Positions 1 to 5,699 of a stretch of DNA of 5,699 bases are shown piece after piece. The DNA is from an uncultured Saprospiraceae bacterium. GTDB lineage: Bacteria; Bacteroidota; Bacteroidia; Chitinophagales; Saprospiraceae. The translations under genes and the position numbers were made by a program. The notes beneath the pieces are model-generated. The model saw only the letters and a list, made by a program, of their open reading frames with translations, did no database searches and was not told the origin of the DNA. The stretch is taken from positions 1 to 5,699 of the forward strand of contig CALHKJ010000414.1 in NCBI GenBank assembly GCA_938033975.1, written 5' to 3'. Numbering within the stretch: position 1 is the stretch's first letter; every line of letters begins with the position of its first letter.

Positions 1-2120
1 AGTGGAGGGATATGATCAAGTGGAGACTCACTATTGCCATCGTCAATTGAAATTCCAAGTGTATAATTGATTGATGCAGCTAATGAAAAACTTGAATTCA
101 AATCATATTCAAATTGCCCTGAAAATCCTCTTACCCGACCCTTTTCTGCATTTACATTTGCAGTTACATTTAGTGTATCTGCATTAGAAATAAAAATATC
201 AGATCCATCTGGAAGCGTAAAATCACGTCGCACAATAATGTCATCTATAGAGCTATAAAATGCAGTTGCTCCTAGTTTCAATTTTTTACCATTATAAGCA
301 ACATTAATTTCTGCATTGTTGGTTTTTTCAGGATTCAATTCTGGATTTGGGACAGTGATCTCATCTGTTTTTACTCTGATTTTTGCGAGGTCATCTACAT
401 TGGGAGCTCTATAAGCAGAACCAGCTAAAAGTTTAATTTGCCAATTATCTTTTTGAAAATTTAATCCATTCATCCAAACAAAAGAATTGTTGTTGTTTTC
501 AATTCCATTGAAATAATTCTCAGGCCATAGAATTGAATCACTGTTTAAATAACTAAAACTAGTAGATTGGTACGACCATCTACCTCCAACATTCCAAAAC
601 AACATGTCCTTTATTAAATCCATTCTATGGTGAGTATAAATTCCAGCTTGCAACATGGAGCTACCTCCACTTGGGTATCTAGTTAAAAAACTTGGGTCCT
701 CAATGTTTGTGACAATATCTGCAGCATTTTTTGTTGATGACAAATCATTAAAATAAATAGATGCTCCATATTCAATCAAGCTGTTGTTTGAAAATATTCT
801 TCTCAAGTCTAGATTCATTCCATACACATCTAAGTTTTCATATTGCTCGGTCAACAAGTTACTCCCAAAATCTCGAACATGTCTTGACTCAATTATTTTT
901 TGATAGGAAGAGTTTAGCATCAATACATCAAAGAATTTCCCTTTCCCTTGGATCTCTAGATTTGGAGAAATCAAAAATCTTATTTGAGGACCATAATTCC
1001 ATTCAGCATATCTTAGCGTTCCATTTCTATACTCACTTAAAAAATCATATCGAGGAATATCGGTACTATTACTAAATTGAAGATTTAAACCAAGTCTTAG
1101 GTTTTCATTGGCTTGATATACTATTTTTTCTAAGATATCAATTTGTTTGTAGCCCGTTCCTACTTGCACATTTGGGTCATCATTTTGAACAATAATATCT
1201 TTTCCATTTTCACGAGTAACATATTCAAATCGTTTTCCAAAATCTGGGTGCTCATCTGTTCGATTAGCGCCTGTACGCAAATCTCCAAAACTAGACAAAG
1301 AGATACTTGTCAGTGAGGATAAATTCTTTTGATTGGATAGCGTAAAATTTACATGAGCAGATCGTTCATCATTTGCGGAAGCATATCGCAAGTAAGATTC
1401 TCCACTAAATCTATCTGTATCTATTAATGGATTCTTAGTTCTAAAATGTATTACTCCACCTATTGCATCACTTCCATAAAGTAAAGAGCCAGGACCATAG
1501 ATTAATTCCGCACGATTCAAAATTGCAGGATCGATAGTGATTGCATTTTGCAGATGCCCACTTCTGTAAATGGCATTATTCATTCTTACACCATCTACTA
1601 CCAATAAAATTTTATTTGCTTCAAATCCACGAAGAACTGGGCTCCCTCCACCCATTTGACTTTTCTGCACATACACCGAACCAGTTTTCTCAATAGCATC
1701 AGCTGAGGTTTGAGCTTGGCTAAGGCGTATATCTTTAGAATCGATAGTCTCAACTTTATATGGAAGATCCAGACTATTTGCATTTGTTCTACCAACGATA
1801 ATGATTTCTTCAATCAATTCATCAGCAGGCTCCATCTTTAAAATAAAATTAGCTTTCTCGATTTGGCCTTTTGTGAAATATAAATCTTCATAACCTAAGA
1901 AACTTAGATTAAGTGTTTTGAATTCTTGGAAATCAATTGTCGCTTTACCTTCAAGGTCTGTGCTTGATTTTGCAAGTCCATCATAGTATATAGTAACACC
2001 AGGTAATCCAATGTTATCATTATCTACAACTCTAATTTCTTGTTGGGCAAATGAAATATTTGCGCAAAGCAAAAAAAGACTAAGCCTTAGGTAATTTAAT
2101 AGTAAAAGTCGTCCCTTCAT
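1..2120 (-). CDS. TonB-dependent outer-membrane receptor, 3' end cut by the window
   Basis: This is an outer-membrane beta-barrel importer that would take up a scarce ligand (metal chelate, heme, cofactor or similar) using TonB energy. The frame is open from ATG at 2120 through base 1 (706 codons, no stop), so the C-terminal barrel strands lie outside. Residues 1-25 form a signal peptide ending NISFA, before QQEIR. Residues 26-98 look like a carboxypeptidase-regulatory-like beta domain. A TonB-box-like stretch EEIIIVG lies near 104-110. The plug spans about 115-230, with R164-G-F-E-A-N-K, VDGVRMNN at 175-182 and YGPGSLLYGSDAIGG at 208-222. The barrel follows, with Y570-R-A-P and N592-P-E-L, similar to the FRAP/NPNL boxes of heme-type receptors. 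No histidine lies between those boxes, so heme is not supported and the substrate stays open. The plug resembles receptors annotated hemoglobin/transferrin/lactoferrin type. The start overlaps the kinase gene by 41 nt. Later in-frame starts would destroy the signal peptide. Confidence 0.93.
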   Translation of the reverse strand, partial: MKGRLLLLNYLRLSLFLLCANISFAQQEIRVVDNDNIGLPGVTIYYDGLAKSSTDLEGKATIDFQEFKTLNLSFLGYEDLYFTKGQIEKANFILKMEPADELIEEIIIVGRTNANSLDLPYKVETIDSKDIRLSQAQTSADAIEKTGSVYVQKSQMGGGSPVLRGFEANKILLVVDGVRMNNAIYRSGHLQNAITIDPAILNRAELIYGPGSLLYGSDAIGGVIHFRTKNPLIDTDRFSGESYLRYASANDERSAHVNFTLSNQKNLSSLTSISLSSFGDLRTGANRTDEHPDFGKRFEYVTRENGKDIIVQNDDPNVQVGTGYKQIDILEKIVYQANENLRLGLNLQFSNSTDIPRYDFLSEYRNGTLRYAEWNYGPQIRFLISPNLEIQGKGKFFDVLMLNSSYQKIIESRHVRDFGSNLLTEQYENLDVYGMNLDLRRIFSNNSLIEYGASIYFNDLSSTKNAADIVTNIEDPSFLTRYPSGGSSMLQAGIYTHHRMDLIKDMLFWNVGGRWSYQSTSFSYLNSDSILWPENYFNGIENNNNSFVWMNGLNFQKDNWQIKLLAGSAYRAPNVDDLAKIRVKTDEITVPNPELNPEKTNNAEINVAYNGKKLKLGATAFYSSIDDIIVRRDFTLPDGSDIFISNADTLNVTANVNAEKGRVRGFSGQFEYDLNSSFSLAASINYTLGISIDDGNSESPLDHIPP
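2080..2120 (-). other. 41-nt overlap of kinase 3' end and receptor start
   Basis: The receptor ATG (2120-2118) lies in the +1 frame inside the last codons of the kinase, whose stop is at 2082-2080. The receptor's first 13 codons overlap kinase codons and encode the start of its signal peptide (MKGRLLLL...). Such an overlap implies co-transcription and probably translational coupling; that part is inference. Confidence 0.75.
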
Positions 2121-3252
2121 TAATTTTTGAATTCTTCACAAATATTTTACCCTTATGGTAATCTTCTATTATTCTTTTTGCCAAAGAAAGGCCTAAACCC
2201 CAGCCTCTTTTTTTGGTGGTAAAACCAGGTTCGAAAACCCGCTTTTGTTTGTTGGCTGGTATACCCTTTCCAGTATCTGACAAGTCTATAACAATATAAT
2301 TATTCTCTTCTTTGACCTCCGCAGATATTTTCCCAACTGGACCCATAGCATCTAACGAATTTCTTATCAAATTTTCGATCACCCAATCAAATAAATGTTG
2401 ATTGATATTTACCATGAGTGATTGCGAATTATGGTCTGGAAACTCAAAAACCATTTTTTTGGAAGCTCTTCGTTGCATGTAATTTTTGCAAGTTTCCAAT
2501 TCATCATAAATATTTATTGATGTAAGTTTTGGCTTGGATCCAATTTTAGAAAAACGATCTGCAATCAAACCTAATCTATCAACATCATTTGATAACTCTC
2601 CAATAATTTCTAATTCTGCTTCTCTTCCAACATTCATTTCTTTCAAATGATCAATCCATGCCAAGATTGCAGTAATTGGAGTTCCTAATTGATGAGCAGT
2701 CTCCTTTGCCATACCTGCCCAAACTCTACTTTGTTCAGCTTTCCTAGATGTTGAAAAAAAGAAGTAACCTAGCCCGATAAATGCTCCAAGTAGCAATACT
2801 TGAACTATTGGAAAATAAGTAATTAACGTATATAGTCTAGAGTTTTCATAATAAGTAAAAGAGGCGTATCCAGAACCTTCAATTGGTTCTTTCCCAGACT
2901 TTAAAAATGCTTTCTTCCTACTTTTTAAAAATTCTTGATCAGCATTTCTTTCTTCAGGAAGAAAATTAAATCCATTTAATACACCCGCTTCATCTTCCAA
3001 TATAATCGGTATCGTATTAGCTTTTTCAATAAATACTAGCTCAAACTGTAAATCATCTTGAGAAGCTACATCACTTGATGAATTTATTTTAAGATATTCA
3101 ACAAACAAAGAGACATTGTTTTTTTCATTCTCAGCAAGACGTTCTGCTAAATAATTTGAATAGAACATAGTAATTAAGACAATGATTAAGCCTATTATAG
3201 CTAACACAATTTTCCACCATTGTCTCTTATTATAAATGTCTGCTTTGTTCAT
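2080..3252 (-). CDS. Membrane-bound sensor histidine kinase (HisKA + HATPase_c)
   Basis: This inner-membrane sensor kinase of 390 residues would autophosphorylate on a histidine and pass the phosphate to a response regulator. TM1 is at about 13-33 and TM2 at about 145-167. Between them is a roughly 110-residue periplasmic sensor region with a PAS/Cache-like stretch IPIILEDEAGVLNGF (81-95). The HisKA H-box is AHQLGTP with H187 as phosphoacceptor; the next residue is Q188 instead of the usual E/D, while T191 at H+4 is kept. The ATPase domain has the N-box ENLIRNSLDAMG (293-304), G1 DTGKG (326-330), an F-box FEPGFTTKK and the G2 glycines GWGLGL (350-355). All catalytic boxes are present and the length is complete. 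No HAMP domain, receiver domain or adjacent response regulator is seen. The last 41 nt overlap the receptor gene, suggesting translational coupling. The signal sensed is unknown. Confidence 0.93.
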   Translation of the reverse strand: MNKADIYNKRQWWKIVLAIIGLIIVLITMFYSNYLAERLAENEKNNVSLFVEYLKINSSSDVASQDDLQFELVFIEKANTIPIILEDEAGVLNGFNFLPEERNADQEFLKSRKKAFLKSGKEPIEGSGYASFTYYENSRLYTLITYFPIVQVLLLGAFIGLGYFFFSTSRKAEQSRVWAGMAKETAHQLGTPITAILAWIDHLKEMNVGREAELEIIGELSNDVDRLGLIADRFSKIGSKPKLTSINIYDELETCKNYMQRRASKKMVFEFPDHNSQSLMVNINQHLFDWVIENLIRNSLDAMGPVGKISAEVKEENNYIVIDLSDTGKGIPANKQKRVFEPGFTTKKRGWGLGLSLAKRIIEDYHKGKIFVKNSKINEGTTFTIKLPKA

Positions 3253-3257
3253 TACAC

Positions 3258-3265
3258 CAAATATA
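3258..3265 (-). promoter_or_regulatory. Candidate -7 box (TATATTTG) for the kinase-receptor pair
   Basis: On the minus strand TATATTTG matches the Bacteroidota -7 consensus TAnnTTTG exactly. It ends only 5 nt before the kinase ATG (3252), so transcription would start at or next to the start codon and give a leaderless or nearly leaderless mRNA. I see no convincing TTG -33 element at the usual distance. An eight-base match in A/T-rich DNA can arise by chance. Confidence 0.35.
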
Positions 3266-3270
3266 CGACC

Positions 3271-3289
3271 ATACTACAGGCCATAGTAT
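3271..3289. repeat. Short inverted repeat in the divergent intergenic region
   Basis: ATACTA (3271-3276) and TAGTAT (3284-3289) are perfect 6-bp inverted arms around a 7-nt centre containing GGCC. On the minus strand the repeat lies just upstream of the candidate kinase -7 box, where a dimeric regulator could bind. The arms are short and A/T-rich, so an operator role is only a suggestion. The rest of the 140-bp intergenic region shows no gene and no terminator. Confidence 0.3.
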
Positions 3290-3371
3290 ATATTCGAGTT
3301 GTTTTCGATTCCAATAGTAGCTTTTAAGCTTGTTAAAAAAGATATAATTTTCATTGACAAGACGCATAAAA

Positions 3372-3392
3372 GTGCAAAAGCACATACTTTTG
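3372..3392 (+). promoter_or_regulatory. Two overlapping hairpins abutting a start codon
   Basis: GTGC (3372-3375) can pair with GCAC (3380-3383) over an AAAA loop. Alternatively CAAAAG (3375-3380) can pair with CTTTTG (3387-3392) over a 6-nt loop. The two stems share bases, so they exclude each other, and the second ends directly before the ATG at 3393. Both are weak (4 bp G/C-containing and 6 bp mostly A-U). A role in translation initiation is possible but unproven. Confidence 0.25.
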
Positions 3393-3845
3393 ATGAAAAT
3401 TATAATCGTGAAGTATTCTTTTATCCTAATCCTTAGTCTTTATTGTTTTAGTCTTACTGCTCAAATTGATAATCCTGTAACTTGGAAAGCCAAGGTTGTT
3501 CCCAATGAAAATGGGACTTATGAGCTTATAGTGGATGCAATTGTAGACAAAGGTTGGTCATTCTATTCTCAACATACAGGAGAAGATGGACCAATACCAA
3601 CATATTTCGAAATTACCACTAAGAATGTTGAATTGGTGGGTGATTTCAAGGAGTTGACTGAGCCTAAAAAAGGAATGGATGAAATGTTTGGTGTGGAAGT
3701 AATCAAATTCTCAAAAGATGCTCAGTTCTCCCAAAGCTTCAAAACTGATTCAGCAAAAAAGATTGAAGGCAATGTCACCTTCATGACATGTGACGACAAA
3801 AGGTGTTTACCGCCTGTCACCGTCGATTTTTCTGCAGAATTTTAG
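3393..3845 (+). CDS. Secreted single-domain DsbD-alpha-like protein
   Basis: This is a 150-residue secreted protein made of one domain like the N-terminal (alpha) domain of DsbD, which in the known family shuttles electrons from DsbD to periplasmic thiol proteins. Residues 1-23 form a signal peptide ending SLTA before Q24. The domain spans 24-150, with a KGWSFYSQHTGEDGPIPT core (53-70), VEVIKF (101-106) and the active-site stretch TCDDKRCLPP, whose C133 and C138 form a CX4C pair; E. coli DsbD-alpha has CX5C. There is no membrane segment after the signal peptide and no lipobox. The frame extends to a TTG at 3354, but ATG 3393 gives a proper signal peptide and is preferred. The gene lies 66 bp upstream of a DsbD-type membrane protein with two homologous domains, so it likely acts with it. 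Which target it reduces cannot be read from the sequence. Confidence 0.9.
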   Translation: MKIIIVKYSFILILSLYCFSLTAQIDNPVTWKAKVVPNENGTYELIVDAIVDKGWSFYSQHTGEDGPIPTYFEITTKNVELVGDFKELTEPKKGMDEMFGVEVIKFSKDAQFSQSFKTDSAKKIEGNVTFMTCDDKRCLPPVTVDFSAEF

Positions 3846-3881
3846 AAAGTTCATACTCGTCCAATTGTTTGTACAAAATTT

Positions 3882-3889
3882 TATCTTTG
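3882..3889 (+). promoter_or_regulatory. Likely -7 promoter box (TATCTTTG) for the DsbD-family gene
   Basis: TATCTTTG, followed by CA, matches the Bacteroidota -7 element TAnnTTTG. It lies 22 nt upstream of the ATG at 3912, which predicts a 5' leader of about 15-20 nt. A TTG at 3865-3867 is a candidate -33 element, but its spacing is shorter than usual. The box suggests the large gene can be transcribed on its own as well as by read-through from the preceding gene. The 66-bp gap has no terminator. Confidence 0.55.
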
Positions 3890-3911
3890 CACAACTTAAA
3901 AAGTGAATTTA

Positions 3912-5699
3912 ATGCGAACAATATTTTTATCTCTAGTAATTGTTTTCAGTTCGTTTGTTTCGAACGCCCAACTTAGTCCCGTTAGCTGGGATATAGGAAT
4001 TCAGCAAATAGAAGGTCAGGAATATGAACTCACTTTCAAAGCTGATATTGATAAAGGTTGGAATGTATACTCACAGTATACCAGTGAGGGTGGTCCAGTC
4101 CCTACAGAAATAAATTTCGAAGCTGATGGGTTTGAAAAAGTTGGCGCCTCAATCGAGACCGGTCACAAGAAAGAAGGTTATGATAAACTTTTTGATTTAG
4201 ATGTAATCAAGTTTCTTGATGACGAGCCATACATAATCAAGCAAAAAATAAATGTAAACCCATCTACTGAATCTATAGTAGGTTGGCTTACATATATGAC
4301 CTGTGATTCAAAAAGATGTTTGCCACCGACTGATGTTGATTTTACATTGACAATACCAAAGGCAAAAAAAGAAGAATCAATAGAAAAAGATGCTCCAGCT
4401 AAAAAAGTTGATGAAGTAAAAAAGGTCAAAGATGCAAGCACAAGCAAAGTTGATGTACCTACTTCTAAAATTGAAGAGACAAAAACTTCAATAAAAGAAA
4501 CGACTAAAAATGCGGTAGAAAAAACTAAAGCCGCTGGTACTGCAGTTGTAAGTCAAGTAGCTGAAGTTAAAAATAAAGCAAAGGAAAAAGCACAATCAAT
4601 AACTGCATCAGTTAATAAAAAAATTGATGAGTCTGTGCTAGATAAGAGTGGCAATGATATGCCAGTTGTGTGGGACTTTGAGTTAGAGAATTTAGGAGGT
4701 GATGAATATGCTTTAAAATATATTGCAAGAATTGATGATGAATGGAATGTATATTCTCAGTATACAGATGATACAGGTCCTGTTCCTACCTACATTGAGT
4801 ATGAAGTTAATGAAGGAGTTGAACTATTGGGAAAAGCTACTGAGCAGGGACATAAGAAAGAAGGAAAAGATCCTTTGTTTGATAATGTTGAAGTTATTAA
4901 GTTTTTGGGTGATGAAGATTTTGTAATCACACAAAAAGTAAAAGCTAACAAAAATTCAAAGCTAAAAGGATATTTAACTTATATGGCATGTGATGCTTCT
5001 CATTGTATGCCTCCTACTGATGTTGATTTTGAAGTAGATTTTTCAAATACCTACTTTGGAACTTTGAGATCAACAGAAGTCTCGGCTGCAAATGTTGTCC
5101 CTGTTGCATCAAATTCAATATTAACTCCTAATGCGGATGGATTTATTGATCAAAGAATTCCATCAATTACAACTTCAGTTGCAAACCCAATTAAAAATTG
5201 TGGAGGTGATGAAGAAGCAGGTTCTGATCTTTGGAAATCATTTATTCTTGGTTTTTTAGGCGGTCTTCTTGCTCTATTAACACCTTGTGTTTTCCCAATG
5301 ATACCATTGACTGTTAGTTACTTCACAAAAGACACAAAGCGTTCAGGATTAATGAACGGATTGATTTACGGCGCTTCGATTATGGTGATTTATGTTTCTA
5401 TGGGATTGCTCATCACCGCATTTTTTGGAGAAGATGCTCTCAATCAATTATCAACAGATGCAATTGCAAATACCATATTCTTTTTGATATTTATATTCTT
5501 TGCATTTTCGTTTTTTGGATACTATGAAATTACATTGCCAAGTTCATGGACCACCAAAACAGATTCTGTAGCTGACAAAGGTGGCATCTTAGGGATATTC
5601 TTTATGGCCTTCACTTTGGCTCTAGTTTCTTTTTCATGTACAGGACCAATCATCGGCTCTGCTTTAGTCTCGTCAGCAACAAGTAAATTAGGTCCTGCT
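3912..5699 (+). CDS. DsbD-family transmembrane thiol:disulfide reductase with two alpha domains, 3' end cut
   Basis: This inner-membrane protein would carry electrons from cytoplasmic thioredoxin to periplasmic thiols (disulfide isomerisation, cytochrome c maturation or related reduction). The 596 codons seen run open to the window edge. Residues 1-19 form a signal peptide ending SNA before Q20. DsbD-alpha copy 1 (about 20-148) has C131 and C136 in TCDSKRCLPP. Residues 149-249 are a Lys/Ala/Glu-rich linker with 23 lysines and no aromatics or Cys. Alpha copy 2 (about 250-378) has C360 and C365 in ACDASHCMPP. After a spacer containing a lone C430, the DsbD-beta/CcdA-type membrane domain begins at about 442. 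Its reactive cysteines are C459 (TPCVFP) and C576 (SCTGP), with membrane segments at about 442-470, 482-505, 517-537 and 557-590. The remaining helices, and any C-terminal thioredoxin-like gamma domain, lie beyond the window. E. coli DsbD has one alpha domain and no such linker. I leave out the symbol dsbD because the architecture differs and the C-terminus is unseen. Confidence 0.92.
   Translation, partial: MRTIFLSLVIVFSSFVSNAQLSPVSWDIGIQQIEGQEYELTFKADIDKGWNVYSQYTSEGGPVPTEINFEADGFEKVGASIETGHKKEGYDKLFDLDVIKFLDDEPYIIKQKINVNPSTESIVGWLTYMTCDSKRCLPPTDVDFTLTIPKAKKEESIEKDAPAKKVDEVKKVKDASTSKVDVPTSKIEETKTSIKETTKNAVEKTKAAGTAVVSQVAEVKNKAKEKAQSITASVNKKIDESVLDKSGNDMPVVWDFELENLGGDEYALKYIARIDDEWNVYSQYTDDTGPVPTYIEYEVNEGVELLGKATEQGHKKEGKDPLFDNVEVIKFLGDEDFVITQKVKANKNSKLKGYLTYMACDASHCMPPTDVDFEVDFSNTYFGTLRSTEVSAANVVPVASNSILTPNADGFIDQRIPSITTSVANPIKNCGGDEEAGSDLWKSFILGFLGGLLALLTPCVFPMIPLTVSYFTKDTKRSGLMNGLIYGASIMVIYVSMGLLITAFFGEDALNQLSTDAIANTIFFLIFIFFAFSFFGYYEITLPSSWTTKTDSVADKGGILGIFFMAFTLALVSFSCTGPIIGSALVSSATSKLGPA
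3969..4355 (+). repeat. DsbD-alpha-like domain, fused copy 1
   Basis: This is the first of two homologous domains in the membrane protein (residues about 20-148). It shares WNVYSQYT, GPVPT, GHKKEG, VIKFL and CX4C-PPTDVDF with copy 2, in the same order and at nearly the same spacing. At DNA level, 4059-4082 differs from 4743-4766 at three of 24 positions, and 4329-4343 equals 5016-5030. An internal duplication is therefore likely. Confidence 0.85.
4356..4658 (+). other. Low-complexity Lys/Ala/Glu-rich linker coding region
   Basis: Residues 149-249 of the membrane protein hold 23 lysines, many Ala, Glu, Thr, Ser and Val, only two glycines before the next domain and no Phe, Tyr, Trp or Cys. The part from about 190 to 240 reads like the amphipathic repeats of LEA or apolipoprotein-like helices (for example KETTKNAVEKTKAAG). 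The likely role is a flexible or helical spacer between the two alpha domains in the periplasm; that is inference from composition. Confidence 0.7.
4659..5045 (+). repeat. DsbD-alpha-like domain, fused copy 2
   Basis: This is the second homologous domain (residues about 250-378), adjacent to the membrane part. It keeps the CX4C pair as C360 and C365, but the intervening residues DASH and the following M differ from the DSKR/DDKR and L of the other two copies. It resembles copy 1 more than the stand-alone protein encoded at 3393-3845. Confidence 0.85.

Noticed and set aside
67..1075. Plus-strand open frames at 67-258 and 761-1075
   Set aside because: They lie opposite the receptor gene, whose minus-strand frame reads continuously with clear receptor motifs. 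Their translations show no domain or signal peptide.
1598..1813. Minus-strand 71-codon frame
   Set aside because: It is an out-of-frame reading of the receptor plug region, which is well conserved in the true frame.
1..2120. Receptor gene as a pseudogene or frameshifted gene
   Set aside because: Reading the whole minus-strand frame gives no stop and the motifs stay in one frame; only the window edge truncates it.
3354..3392. TTG at 3354 as the start of the secreted DsbD-alpha protein
   Set aside because: It adds 13 charged residues before a standard signal peptide that begins exactly at ATG 3393.
3385..3392. TACTTTTG as a -7 promoter box for the gene starting at 3393
   Set aside because: It matches TAnnTTTG but touches the ATG, so transcription would begin inside the coding region and lose the start codon.
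3393..3461. Lipoprotein signal for the secreted DsbD-alpha protein because of a cysteine at residue 18
   Set aside because: The residues before that cysteine (SLY) do not fit a lipobox, and a normal signal peptidase I site (LTA before Q24) follows.
4178..4926. Minus-strand frame 4178-4447 and plus-strand frame 4723-4926
   Set aside because: Both are shadows of the DsbD-family gene. The first is antisense to the first alpha domain and linker, the second is a shifted reading of the second alpha domain.

Overview
The window looks like chromosomal DNA of a low-GC member of the Bacteroidota (flavobacterial, cytophagal or saprospiral type). Three things point there: A/T-rich start regions without clear Shine-Dalgarno sequences, TAnnTTTG-type -7 promoter boxes (the best is TATCTTTGCA at 3882), and gene families typical of the phylum. 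These are a TonB-dependent receptor with an N-terminal carboxypeptidase-regulatory-like domain, a sensor kinase with the AHQLGTP H-box, and DsbD-type proteins with DsbD-alpha domains carrying CX4C-PP. No rRNA, tRNA, CRISPR array, insertion sequence or phage gene is visible.

Layout. The left 3.25 kb is a minus-strand pair. A membrane histidine kinase (3252 to 2080) is followed, with a 41-nt overlap, by a TonB-dependent outer-membrane receptor (2120 down to beyond base 1, so its C-terminus is missing). The receptor frame is open over all 706 codons seen. A 140-bp divergent intergenic region (3253-3392) holds a candidate -7 box for the kinase, a short inverted repeat and a small hairpin next to the next start codon. 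The right part is a plus-strand pair: a secreted single-domain DsbD-alpha-like protein (3393-3845) and, 66 bp on, a large DsbD-family transmembrane disulfide reductase (3912 to beyond 5699).

How the genes may work together. The plus-strand pair is a periplasmic thiol-reduction module. The membrane protein carries the two DsbD-beta/CcdA cysteines (TPCVFP and SCTGP) that move electrons across the inner membrane. Two DsbD-alpha-like domains, each with a CX4C pair, precede the membrane domain, and a third sits on the separate secreted protein. The two fused copies are separated by a roughly 100-residue Lys/Ala/Glu-rich linker without aromatics or cysteines. The triplicated alpha domain with this linker is the most distinctive thing in the window. 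The minus-strand pair joins a sensor kinase to an outer-membrane importer; no response regulator is visible. Nothing in the sequence directly links the two divergent pairs.
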